From Desulfobacteraceae bacterium (GTDB taxonomy: Bacteria > Desulfobacterota > Desulfobacteria > Desulfobacterales > Desulfobacteraceae), in the NCBI GenBank assembly GCA_022712835.1, contig JAFLJU010000352.1, positions 1-36,861 of the forward strand: a stretch of 36,861 nucleotides of DNA, read 5' to 3'. Shown here piece after piece: positions 8,868-16,311 of the stretch. Under the pieces are notes generated by a model that had not been told where the DNA came from, did not search any database, and was given only the letters and a program-made list of their open reading frames with translations. A program made the translations under genes and the position numbers. How positions within the stretch are numbered: the first letter of the stretch is position 1; every line of letters begins with the position of its first letter.

Positions 8868-9158
8868 TTATTCTTCTGTTTTTGCCGGTGCGGGTCCCGG
8901 CGCTGCCACGGGAAACAGGTCCTCTATATTGAGTCCCTTTATTTTTTTAAGACAGCTTTCCAATGCCGCCTGTTCGGAATCACCGGCACCCTGGTGTTCA
9001 GGCTTGGCAACAATATTCACCAGGTTGGGAACGGCAATATAGTCCCCTGCCAGATTCCCCTGAATTTTTTGATGAACATCGATATAAATCATCCTGCCTT
9101 TTCTGATCAAATTGTACCGGGTAATCCGGGTTAAAATGTCATTTACGTGAAGTTCCAT
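8868..9158 (-). CDS. Small hypothetical protein
   Basis: This 96-residue protein is of unrecognised family. It begins MELHVNDILTRITRYN, has a mixed charged body with QKIQGNLAGDYIAVPNLVNI, and ends in a Pro/Ala-rich tail (VAAPGPAPAKTEE). No signal peptide, membrane segment or metal motif is seen. A strong AAGGAG site seven bases before the ATG and a shared terminator directly after the stop make it a real gene. It is convergent with korDABC and divergent from xsc. No function can be given. Confidence 0.75.
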   Translation of the reverse strand: MELHVNDILTRITRYNLIRKGRMIYIDVHQKIQGNLAGDYIAVPNLVNIVAKPEHQGAGDSEQAALESCLKKIKGLNIEDLFPVAAPGPAPAKTEE

Positions 9159-9320
9159 AATATCTCCTTATTTTAGATTACAACTGCCACACTTGGCCAT
9201 TGTTTTCAACCTCTTTCTTCGCAATCTCCCTGCTTCACTAATAAAAGATAGAACAAGGCCCCGGAACAAAACATTAATAAAAAGAAAATAATTTAAAAAT
9301 ATAATGCCATTTTTTTACCC

Positions 9321-9348
9321 TTGACATCATCCCAATGACTGATATATC
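9321..9348 (+). promoter_or_regulatory. Sigma70-like promoter of xsc
   Basis: TTGACA, a 16-base spacer and TATATC (4 of 6 matches) lie about 100 bases before xsc. Two palindromes follow at 9360-9378 and 9394-9407, where a repressor or activator could bind. Confidence 0.5.
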
Positions 9349-9359
9349 ACACATTAGAT

Positions 9360-9407
9360 ATCTGAAGCGAATTCAGATGTAACCTGGGAGTGTCGGTAAT
9401 CTTACCG
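9360..9407 (+). promoter_or_regulatory. Two palindromes in the xsc leader, candidate operators
   Basis: ATCTGAA/TTCAGAT with a 5-base centre (9360-9378) begins 11 bases after the -10 box. CGGTAA/TTACCG with a 2-base centre (9394-9407) comes next. Both are perfect. Their position at or just after the expected transcription start suits regulator binding, but no regulator is identified. Confidence 0.45.
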
Positions 9408-9448
9408 CGCCAAGGAAAAACAATTTGTCAAATAGGGAGTAGATACGA

Positions 9449-11227
9449 ATGAAAATGACCACGGAAGAGGCCTTTATTAAAGTTCTCCAGATGCATGGAA
9501 TTGAACACGCCTTTGGTATTATTGGCTCGGCCATGATGCCGATTTCTGACCTGTTTCCAAAAGCCGGCATCTCATTTTGGGATTGTGGACACGAATGCAA
9601 TGCCGGTATGATGGCAGACGGTTTCACCCGGGCTTCGGGTAAAATGTCCATGATGGTGGCCCAAAATGGCCCCGGTATCACCAACTTTGTGACCCCTGTG
9701 AAAACGGCGTACTGGAACCACACCCCATTGCTTTTAGTAACCCCCCAGGCCGCCAACAAAACCATGGGCCAGGGCGGATTCCAGGAAGTCCCCCAAATGG
9801 CTGCCTTTGCAGACATGGTGGCTTACCAGGAAGAAGTACGTCACCCATCCCGCATGGCTGAAGTTCTCAACCGGGTGATCATGCAGGCAAAACGCGCATC
9901 TGCTCCGGCCCAGATCAATGTTCCCCGTGATTTCTGGACCCAGGTGATTGATATTGAACTGCCAGCCATCGTGGAATTTGAACTGCCTGCCGGTGGAAAG
10001 GAAGCCATTGCCCAAGCAGCAGCATTGTTGTCTGCTGCAAAATTCCCTGTAATTCTCAACGGAGGCGGTGTTGTTATCGGCGGGGCCATCAAGGATTCAA
10101 TGGAGTTGGCCGAAAAGTTAGACGCCCCTGTTTGCTGTGGTTACCAGCACAATGATGCCTTCCCCGGAAGCCATCCCCTTTACACCGGCACACTGGGCTA
10201 CAATGGATCGAAAGCTGCCATGGAGCTGATTGCCAAAGCCGACGTTGTTCTGGCATTAGGGACCCGGCTAAACCCCTTCTCCACCCTGCCAGGTTACGGG
10301 GTTGACTATTGGCCCAAAACAGCTTCGGTCATCCAGGTGGACATTAACCCCAACCGCATCGGCCTTACAAAACCGGTTGCCCTAGGCATTGTTGGTGACG
10401 CCAAGAAAGTTGCCAACGGTATTCTGGCTCAACTGACTGCCACGGCAGGAAACGCTGACCGGGATTCCCGCAAGGCAACCATTGAAAAAATCAAAACAGA
10501 CTGGGCCAACAAACTTGCCGACATGGACCACGAACAAGATGATCCGGGAACCAGTTGGAACGAACGTGCCCGGAAACGAGACCCGGAAAAAATAACCTCT
10601 CGTATGGCGTGGCGTGCCATACAGCGCGCCCTTCCGGAAAACGCCATCATCAGCTCTGATATCGGGAACTCCTGTGCCCTGGGTGCTGCCTATCCGACCT
10701 TTGAGCAGGGGCGTAAATACCTGGCCCCGGGAATGTTCGGTCCCTGTGGGTACGGTTTCCCCGCCATCCTCGGTGCCAAAATCGCCCAGCCAGATGTACC
10801 CGTGGTGGGGTTTGCAGGAGACGGAGCCTTTGGTATCTCCATGAACGAAATGACTGCCTGTGGCCGGGGTGAATGGCCTGCCATTACCATGATCATCTTC
10901 CGCAATTATCACTGGGGTGCTGAAAAACGGAACACAACACTCTGGTACTCGGACAACTTTGTTGGAACCGAACTGAACCGTGATGTTAACTACGCTGGCA
11001 TTGCACAAGCATGTGGGGTTGAGGGTGTCCAGGCATTTTCCATGGACGACCTGAATGCAAAGCTTACCAAAGCCATACGGCTCCAGATGGAAGAGGGTAA
11101 AACCACGTTCATCGAAGTGATGACCAACCAAGAGTTGGGCGAACCCTTCCGCAGGGATGCCATGACAGCACCGGTTGTTGTTGCAGGAATTAACAAAGCG
11201 GACATGCAACCCCAGAAAGGCGCCTGA
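9449..11227 (+). CDS. xsc: Sulfoacetaldehyde acetyltransferase (TPP-dependent)
   Basis: The enzyme cleaves the C-S bond of sulfoacetaldehyde with phosphate, giving acetyl phosphate and sulfite, in the cytoplasm. The 592 residues match the family length. Seen: an N-terminal TPP pyrimidine domain with IIGSAMMPISDLF, the conserved Glu in the HEC segment (E49), QNGPGITNFVTPVKTAYWNH and PRDFWTQVIDIELP, which are characteristic of Xsc rather than acetolactate synthase. The C-terminal TPP domain has GDGAFGISMNEM near 457-468. In a sulfate reducer the sulfite could feed directly into dissimilatory sulfite reduction. Alanine dehydrogenase follows downstream. A taurine:pyruvate aminotransferase is not visible in this window. 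The start has a GGGAG site. Confidence 0.95.
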   Translation: MKMTTEEAFIKVLQMHGIEHAFGIIGSAMMPISDLFPKAGISFWDCGHECNAGMMADGFTRASGKMSMMVAQNGPGITNFVTPVKTAYWNHTPLLLVTPQAANKTMGQGGFQEVPQMAAFADMVAYQEEVRHPSRMAEVLNRVIMQAKRASAPAQINVPRDFWTQVIDIELPAIVEFELPAGGKEAIAQAAALLSAAKFPVILNGGGVVIGGAIKDSMELAEKLDAPVCCGYQHNDAFPGSHPLYTGTLGYNGSKAAMELIAKADVVLALGTRLNPFSTLPGYGVDYWPKTASVIQVDINPNRIGLTKPVALGIVGDAKKVANGILAQLTATAGNADRDSRKATIEKIKTDWANKLADMDHEQDDPGTSWNERARKRDPEKITSRMAWRAIQRALPENAIISSDIGNSCALGAAYPTFEQGRKYLAPGMFGPCGYGFPAILGAKIAQPDVPVVGFAGDGAFGISMNEMTACGRGEWPAITMIIFRNYHWGAEKRNTTLWYSDNFVGTELNRDVNYAGIAQACGVEGVQAFSMDDLNAKLTKAIRLQMEEGKTTFIEVMTNQELGEPFRRDAMTAPVVVAGINKADMQPQKGA

Positions 11228-11285
11228 TCCCAGCAACGCCTGATAACAGCGGCACCTAATAACAGCGGCGTCTAATAGCAGCAAG
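11222..11285 (+). repeat. Four degenerate 16-base tandem repeats spanning the xsc stop
   Basis: Four consecutive 16-base units follow the pattern rCCTrATnnCAGCrrC. The first contains the xsc stop codon. Each unit carries a TGA or TAA, in shifting frames. No function is evident. Confidence 0.7.
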
Positions 11286-11312
11286 TGAACCATCATACCT
11301 ATAGAAATCCTA

Positions 11313-11346
11313 TTGCCAGTGCAAATCTTTGTATCTGCACTGGCAA
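11313..11346 (+). repeat. Perfect 11-bp inverted repeat downstream of xsc
   Basis: TTGCCAGTGCA and TGCACTGGCAA are separated by 12 bases and form a stable hairpin. No T-run follows, so it is not a standard intrinsic terminator. It may act in mRNA stabilisation between xsc and ald or be a protein site. Confidence 0.6.
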
Positions 11347-11383
11347 GTTCCTATGGCGCCCTGTCCGCAACTGTGGTAAATAA

Positions 11384-11530
11384 AAGATATACGATGCATT
11401 CTTAAATGATCCCGGTGACCCAGACACACAGCTCAACTACTTCAGGGATATTTCCACCTACTAGGGATGCACTGCAACCCTGGAAAGATATGATGCTGTG
11501 GCAAGGGCCATAGAAAAAACATTTAAATAA
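11384..11530 (+). pseudogene. Coding-like 3' remnant of an unidentified gene between xsc and ald
   Basis: One frame reads as protein-like sequence (KIYDAFLNDPGDPDTQLNYF, then RDISTY), a TAG, then GCTATLERYDAVARAIEKTF ending in a TAA 33 bases before ald. An in-frame TAA lies just before the first Lys. The text has ordinary amino-acid composition and looks like a gene C-terminus with one inactivating stop, but I do not recognise the family. The rest of this 336-base gap holds the repeats and hairpin annotated separately. Confidence 0.4.
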
Positions 11531-11563
11531 AAAGTGACCATACTTTAATCAAGGAGAATCCCC

Positions 11564-12676
11564 ATGCTAGTTGGAATCTTAAAAGAAATCAAAGTGTTGG
11601 AGAACAGGGTTTGCATGACACCTGCCGGTGTGATCGCGATGAAAAACAATGGGCACGATGTTATGGTTGAAAAAAATGCCGGGACAGGTGCCGGATTTCC
11701 CGATGCACAATATCTTGCTGCCGGTGCCACCATGGCCGACACCCCGATCAAAATTTTTGAAAAATGTGACATGGTCATGCATGTAAAAGAGCCCCAGCCC
11801 TCGGAGTATGACTTAATCCGTGAAGATCAAATCGTATTCACCTACCTGCATCTTGCCGCCGATGAACAACAGACAAAGGCCCTTATCAAAAGCAAATCCA
11901 TTGACATTGCCTATGAGACCATTGAGAAGGATAACGGATCACTTCCCCTGCTGGTTCCCATGAGTGAAGTGGCGGGCCGAATGGCAGCACAGGAAGCTGC
12001 CAAATACCTGGAAATGCCCCAGGGAGGAATGGGGATTCTTCTGGGAGGTGTGACCGGGGTTGAGCCTGGCACCGTTGTGGTAATCGGTGGCGGTATTGTG
12101 GGAATTAACGCCGCAAAAATGGCCTGTGGCCTGGGGGCGAAAGTCTATATCCTGGATACCAACCTGGAGCGACTGGCCTACCTGGATGATGTCATGCCCG
12201 CCAACTGCTTTCCGGTCATGTCCAATCCGGCAATTCTTGCAGAACTGGTTGCCAGGGCCGATGCGGTTATCGGTGCGGTGTTGGTGGCCGGAACAAAAGC
12301 ACCCAAACTGCTCACCCGTGAAATGCTCAAAACCATGAAAAAAGGATCTGTTATTGTGGATGTGGCCATTGACCAGGGCGGTTGTTTTGAAACGTCCAAA
12401 GCCACCACCCACGCAGATCCCATCTATGAGGTAGACGGTGTTATCCACTACTGCGTTGCCAATATGCCCGGAGCGGTTGCTAGAACGTCCACGGCAGCCC
12501 TTACCAATGCCACCCTTCCCTATGCCATTGAAATAGCCAATAAAGGTTGGAAAAAAGCCATGCAGGAAAACAAGGAGATCAAACGGGGTGCCAATGTGAT
12601 TTCCGGCAAGGTGACCTATAAAGCAGTTGCTGATGCCTTTGGACTTGATTACACACCGGTTGAAAAATTTCTTTAA
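11564..12676 (+). CDS. ald: Alanine dehydrogenase
   Basis: The enzyme oxidises L-alanine to pyruvate and ammonium with NAD+. The 370 residues match the family. Seen: substrate and catalytic residues at their usual positions, R15 in ENRVCMTP, K75 in HVKEPQP and H96 in YLHLAAD. The Rossmann nucleotide site VVIGGGIVGINAAKMA begins near residue 172, and HYCVANMPGAVARTST is the family signature near the C-terminus. In taurine degradation Ald regenerates pyruvate from the alanine made by taurine:pyruvate aminotransferase, which fits the adjacent xsc. The start follows AAGGAG. A strong intrinsic terminator follows the stop. Confidence 0.95.
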   Translation: MLVGILKEIKVLENRVCMTPAGVIAMKNNGHDVMVEKNAGTGAGFPDAQYLAAGATMADTPIKIFEKCDMVMHVKEPQPSEYDLIREDQIVFTYLHLAADEQQTKALIKSKSIDIAYETIEKDNGSLPLLVPMSEVAGRMAAQEAAKYLEMPQGGMGILLGGVTGVEPGTVVVIGGGIVGINAAKMACGLGAKVYILDTNLERLAYLDDVMPANCFPVMSNPAILAELVARADAVIGAVLVAGTKAPKLLTREMLKTMKKGSVIVDVAIDQGGCFETSKATTHADPIYEVDGVIHYCVANMPGAVARTSTAALTNATLPYAIEIANKGWKKAMQENKEIKRGANVISGKVTYKAVADAFGLDYTPVEKFL

Positions 12677-12705
12677 TCACAGAACACTGTAAGCTATGAT
12701 TCGCC

Positions 12706-12744
12706 ATGCCCCTGGGAGAAGACAATGCGCCCGGGGGCATTTTT
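12706..12744 (+). terminator. Rho-independent terminator of ald
   Basis: An 11-bp stem (ATGCCCCTGGG against CCCGGGGGCAT, with one G-U pair) and a 13-base loop are followed by a T-run, about 30 bases after the ald stop. Confidence 0.85.
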
Positions 12745-12761
12745 CCCCTTCCATGACAATG

Positions 12762-13094
12762 TTACACCATCCCATATATTTCCTCATTGTACCCGATCAG
12801 AAAAGCCGTCTTTGTCTTTATTGCCGGAGCCCGAAGATTCCCGGACCGTCCCATGGCCGCGGTTAAAATTTCTTCCTTGTGTGCTGCATCAGTATCAAGA
12901 GAAAGCACTTTTTTGCCCTTTCCAATATGGACACTCTTTCTTGTCTGCAACAATTCCCAGGCCATCTCCCGATCAATTTTCTCTTTTTTTGCATCCATGA
13001 TATCTTTGGGCGTGATCCCCTTTTGCTCAAAATACATTTGGGCTTTTTTGCAGGATACTCAACCTTTTCGAATGTAGGCCCACTCAATTTCCAT
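12762..13094 (-). CDS. ArsC/Spx-like selenoprotein (in-frame UGA as selenocysteine)
   Basis: A conventional reading would call only the last 91 residues. Reading back in the same frame through one TGA (complement of 13059-13061) gives a 110-residue protein from an ATG with a GGAG site 9 bases upstream. Its N-terminus is MEIEWAYIRKGUVSCKKAQM, where U12 and C15 form a UxxC redox pair followed by Lys, the active-site layout of ArsC/Spx thioredoxin-fold proteins. The C-terminal segment NLRAPAI...FLIGYNEEIY (86-107) matches the ArsC/Spx ending with its conserved Arg (R88). A GU-containing hairpin lies at the proper distance after UGA. It probably acts as a thiol/selenol oxidoreductase, and an arsenate substrate is not implied. 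SelA-SelD would have to be encoded elsewhere. Confidence 0.85.
13025..13043 (-). promoter_or_regulatory. Candidate bacterial SECIS hairpin
   Basis: Starting 16 bases after the UGA, GCCCAAA and UUUGAGC pair (one C-A mismatch) around a UGUAU loop. The loop G falls 24 bases after UGA, inside the range usual for bacterial SECIS elements, and is followed by U as in the apical GU seen in many of them. Confidence 0.6.
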
Positions 13095-13282
13095 ATTCTC
13101 GCTCCTTTATCTTAAAAACATTCCACCAGGCACCCCCAGGCAAACTATGCCGAACAATATAGATGGCAACCCATATGATTTTTAAGGATAAGATATTTTG
13201 CAAGCCGGGTCAAGCAAGGTTTGAATCTGAACGGGTGCTGGTGGAGGTATATGAAGGGTTCTTGCAACATAGACCCGTTTGA

Positions 13283-13507
13283 TTAATTCAGCCCCATTCC
13301 AATTACAAGGCCAACAGCAATGCCAAGGCCAATAAATATTGACCCTACAACAATTCCAACGGCAATGTTGTTTTCTGATAACTGTTTTGATGTATCAAAG
13401 GGTGTCAATTTATCAAATAGTTTAAACCCCAAAAGCATAAATATAAGTGTAAGAATCACACCGAAAATTGCATATAAAAAATTTGCCATTATGATTCCGG
13501 CTTCCAT
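13283..13507 (-). CDS. DUF350 family membrane protein
   Basis: This 74-residue inner-membrane protein has two hydrophobic segments, about residues 8-30 (FLYAIFGVILTLIFMLLGFKLF) and 48-72. A linker KLTPFDTSKQLSENN and the segment AVGIVVGSIFIGLGIAVG are typical of DUF350. Function is unknown in the family. It follows the lytic transglycosylase gene with a one-base stop/start overlap (TAATG), so the two are probably co-translated. A second start at M7 is possible. The preceding AAGGAG sits 10 bases from the ATG. Confidence 0.85.
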   Translation of the reverse strand: MEAGIIMANFLYAIFGVILTLIFMLLGFKLFDKLTPFDTSKQLSENNIAVGIVVGSIFIGLGIAVGLVIGMGLN

Positions 13508-14094
13508 TATTTTAACACTCCTTTTACCTTATTTATTTTATCCACATATCCAATTGTTTCTTTACTGTGTTTGCCAGTTACATTAATTAGATTCTTTTTA
13601 ATGGATGACCATATATTTGGATCCAACCCTTTGCTTTTAGCAATCTTTTGAGTTTTAAGAATATTGCCTTTCCCTGCATTATATGAACCAAACATAAATG
13701 CTAGCCTGTCCATGAAAGGTCTTTTTGCCTTCCATAGCTTCCAGATATTCCGATCATAATAAATACCCGCTGCAATATTCCATTTTGGCTGTAAAGCACT
13801 CCCTTTTATTGAAGGGTGTTTATACTTAATTTCTTCAAACGTTTTTGGCATTATCTGCATAATGCCTTTTGCACCTACATGAGATTTTGCATCAGAATTC
13901 AAATTGGATTCTGCAATGGCTTGTGATTTAAAGTATCTCCAATCAAAGCCTGGTCCAAAACTATGTTTACTATATTTTTTAAAATACGAATCATATTTGG
14001 TGACGCTATTGTAACGTTCATACCCAAATGAAGAGGTTGGGCAAGATAAAAGTAATATCAAAAATATTAGTATATATTTTAAAAAATGTTGCAT
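13507..14094 (-). CDS. Lytic transglycosylase, SLT domain, exported
   Basis: The enzyme cleaves peptidoglycan between MurNAc and GlcNAc. The 195-residue protein has an N-terminal hydrophobic signal (residues 4-18). LLSC at 15-18 could be a lipobox, or cleavage could follow SSFG at 24. Seen in the SLT domain: catalytic Glu E62 in QAIAESNLN, GAKGIMQIMP (74-83) and FGSYNAGKGN. It overlaps the DUF350 gene. A TTG one codon upstream is also possible. Base composition is more AT-rich than in the metabolic genes nearby. It may be a cell-wall remodelling or prophage-derived enzyme, but no other phage genes are seen. Confidence 0.88.
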   Translation of the reverse strand: MQHFLKYILIFLILLLSCPTSSFGYERYNSVTKYDSYFKKYSKHSFGPGFDWRYFKSQAIAESNLNSDAKSHVGAKGIMQIMPKTFEEIKYKHPSIKGSALQPKWNIAAGIYYDRNIWKLWKAKRPFMDRLAFMFGSYNAGKGNILKTQKIAKSKGLDPNIWSSIKKNLINVTGKHSKETIGYVDKINKVKGVLK

Positions 14095-14235
14095 CAAAAA
14101 ATATTACCACATAAATAGCAGCATGAACAGCGATGCAAATCTGACCCACGATTTATTATCCCTGTACCTATTTTTTGAAGGCTATATTTTTCCAGGATAC
14201 TTAGACTCATTCTTTTGCAAACTGACAATTTAAGC

Positions 14236-14523
14236 CTAAATGTTACATGACTCTGTTGATCCAATACCCATCTCAGAGTATCTGGCCATATTCAGTACAA
14301 AACCATTAATTTTAGAGGGTTTTAAACCCATATTTTTCAGCTTCAATTCCCTAATCAGCAATTCTTTTTTATCTTCCATAAAAGAGATCATTTTTTCGGC
14401 ATCATCCGCAATATCTGAAAGAATTTTAAACTCTGAATCTTTAAGATAGAGTCTACCTCGATAGAAATTGATCAGCTGATCAATTTTCTTCTCGTGGATA
14501 TCATCAGGATAAGAAGCAATCAT
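14236..14523 (-). CDS. Small helical hypothetical protein
   Basis: This 95-residue charged, mostly alpha-helical protein (KKIDQLINFYRGRLYLKDSE, then DDAEKMISFMEDKKELLIRE) has no signal peptide or recognised motif. An AGGA site is placed properly before the ATG. It stands alone between the HDOD gene (same strand, about 110 bases upstream) and the transglycosylase. No function can be assigned. Confidence 0.65.
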   Translation of the reverse strand: MIASYPDDIHEKKIDQLINFYRGRLYLKDSEFKILSDIADDAEKMISFMEDKKELLIRELKLKNMGLKPSKINGFVLNMARYSEMGIGSTESCNI

Positions 14524-14581
14524 TTATTTTCCTTTGTTTGAAAATTTTATTTTCCTGTGTTCGTGAATTTTAAGTCTTTTG

Positions 14582-14625
14582 AACAGGGGTGCTGGAGCCC
14601 CCAATGCTGGAGCCCCAAGGACAAA
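14582..14625 (-). repeat. Duplicated GC-rich element after the HDOD gene
   Basis: TGCTGGAGCCCC occurs twice in tandem (about 15 bases apart) just after the HDOD-gene stop. Each copy can form a short G/C stem. It may help end transcription, but no T-run follows. Confidence 0.4.
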
Positions 14626-14630
14626 AGAAA

Positions 14631-16196
14631 TTAACGGCTTTGTTTTCGTGCATGGAGGGTAAAGGTCTTGACCACAATTCCTCTGAATTTACCTATATAA
14701 TCAATGGTTTCCTGATTTATTGAATGGCCTTTATCCCAGTTGACATAAATCATAGAAATAATCTTCTGATCCACAAATACGGGAAAAACAGCGAAACCTA
14801 CCGATTGCTCATTTTTCCCAAACCGGCCCATATACCAGGGGGGGATCGTTTTTTTGTATTTTTTTTCATGGATGTTCTTGACAATCATATCACTTTTTCT
14901 CATCACCGCATCGTTAAAGATATCCAGACTGTTCTCAAGTTTAAATGAAAAGCCCTTCAGGAGTTCCTGGGAGTTCTCCCCTTTGGCAAAACGGGCATCC
15001 ATTGTCTGGGTTTCCTTTCGTTTGATGGCAATACAAACCTGGGTAAAATAAAAACTTTTAAAAAGGATTCCCACGATATTGGTAAAAATTTCATGGATAC
15101 TCAGCTGGCTGTCTAAATTATCCTGTAATTGTTTCAAACCAGCATTGAGACTGCCCAGATTTTTGACCCCGGAGGATGTGGACTGATGTTCCAGATCTGG
15201 ATTAATATTCAGCAGTTCTGCATGTTTTATCATTTTATCCCGGGAAGTTTTGGACAACTCCAGGGCCTTTGACACGCTGATTTTCAATACTCCTTTGTAT
15301 TTGGTCGCAATATCCATGACCTGTCCAAGTCCTATCTCTTTTTGTTCCTTGTCCAGGAGGATGTCACACAATTCTCTGGTAAAGGCACAGGCATACCGGC
15401 AACGGTCTGCCTCACTGATCTCCTTTGCGTCCACCTTAAAATTGGTCACCGGCCGCATGCTGTTGACTATATTTTCAGGCAGATGGAGTTTCAGGGCCAC
15501 AAGCCTGCCCAGATCGCTGTATGTAAGCCCAAGGATGGATTTAGATGCCGCCTGGGAGGAAAGTGCACCATCGTCCATGGCAACCTCAATCCGGATATAT
15601 TTATCCGGGGCAAACAATGCCACCAGATACTCTCCCAGATCATAGATCATGGCAGAAATCTGGAGACCGTCTGCATTTTCATACCCCCCCTCCAGACCAA
15701 TCTGTCTTGCCATGATACTCCGTTGAAGTCCTTTTAGGGCTTTGTCCCTAAGAATTTGTGCATTGGCAAGACCACTCATCATTTCGTAAATTTTTAAACT
15801 GGCTGCTGCTGACCGGACCTCATCGGTACCCAGAATAATCATTGCTTCTGAAATGGTGGAGATACCTTTGGTTGAAAAATGCCGATAAAATGATGAATTC
15901 ACTAATTTTAAAACCTTTGCCGTCAGCGCCATATCCTTCAAGATCACATCGGCGATATCCTTGGCCGAGGAATATTTCATGGTCAGAATTTTATTCACAT
16001 CGCTGACCTGGCGGGAAAAGGACAAAAAAGAATTATGGGACATCATTTTTTTAAAAATTGAATTTACGAAAAGACTATGATCAGAAGCATCTGACTGGGT
16101 TGCAACCGTATCTGCCTCCCCGGGTTCCCCGCCAAGGGCAGGCAGACAAATCGCATCCAATTCTATCCCCCCATGGGGGCTATCTGGTTCCTTCAT
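14631..16196 (-). CDS. HDOD domain protein with C-terminal GAF-like domain
   Basis: This 521-residue cytoplasmic signalling protein carries an HDOD domain (about residues 45-250; motifs ILKDMALTAKVLKLVNSSFY, ISEAMIILG, ISAMIYDLGEYLV). HDOD is a non-catalytic relative of HD phosphohydrolases. A GAF-like sensor region follows (about 340-515; LSIHEIFTNIVGILFKSFYFTQVCIAI and SVGFAVFPVFVDQKIISMIYVNWD). Such proteins commonly couple signalling to motility or cell-cycle outputs. I start it at an ATG with GGAG six bases upstream, because a TTG seven codons earlier lacks a ribosome site. It is divergent from the class I cyclase gene. Confidence 0.88.
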   Translation of the reverse strand: MKEPDSPHGGIELDAICLPALGGEPGEADTVATQSDASDHSLFVNSIFKKMMSHNSFLSFSRQVSDVNKILTMKYSSAKDIADVILKDMALTAKVLKLVNSSFYRHFSTKGISTISEAMIILGTDEVRSAAASLKIYEMMSGLANAQILRDKALKGLQRSIMARQIGLEGGYENADGLQISAMIYDLGEYLVALFAPDKYIRIEVAMDDGALSSQAASKSILGLTYSDLGRLVALKLHLPENIVNSMRPVTNFKVDAKEISEADRCRYACAFTRELCDILLDKEQKEIGLGQVMDIATKYKGVLKISVSKALELSKTSRDKMIKHAELLNINPDLEHQSTSSGVKNLGSLNAGLKQLQDNLDSQLSIHEIFTNIVGILFKSFYFTQVCIAIKRKETQTMDARFAKGENSQELLKGFSFKLENSLDIFNDAVMRKSDMIVKNIHEKKYKKTIPPWYMGRFGKNEQSVGFAVFPVFVDQKIISMIYVNWDKGHSINQETIDYIGKFRGIVVKTFTLHARKQSR

Positions 16197-16311
16197 TGGG
16201 ACTCCATTCAAAAACAAGCTTGAAAATAATGGTGATTAACCCATATAATGCATTGGCTATCTTAAACCTTCTAAGGGTTATTTTCAATTTAATTTTGAAA
16301 CAGGCAAAAAT

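Noticed and set aside
11222..11285. Possible CRISPR-like repeat cluster
   Set aside because: The 16-base units are directly adjacent with no spacers and no cas genes are present.
10382..11296. 304-residue open frame on the minus strand
   Set aside because: It lies opposite xsc, a clear full-length enzyme, and is an artefact of its codon use.
12863..13087. 74-residue open frame covering the N-terminus of the selenoprotein region in another frame
   Set aside because: It has a basic, low-information translation and no fit to any family. The UGA-read frame explains the sequence with motifs at both ends.
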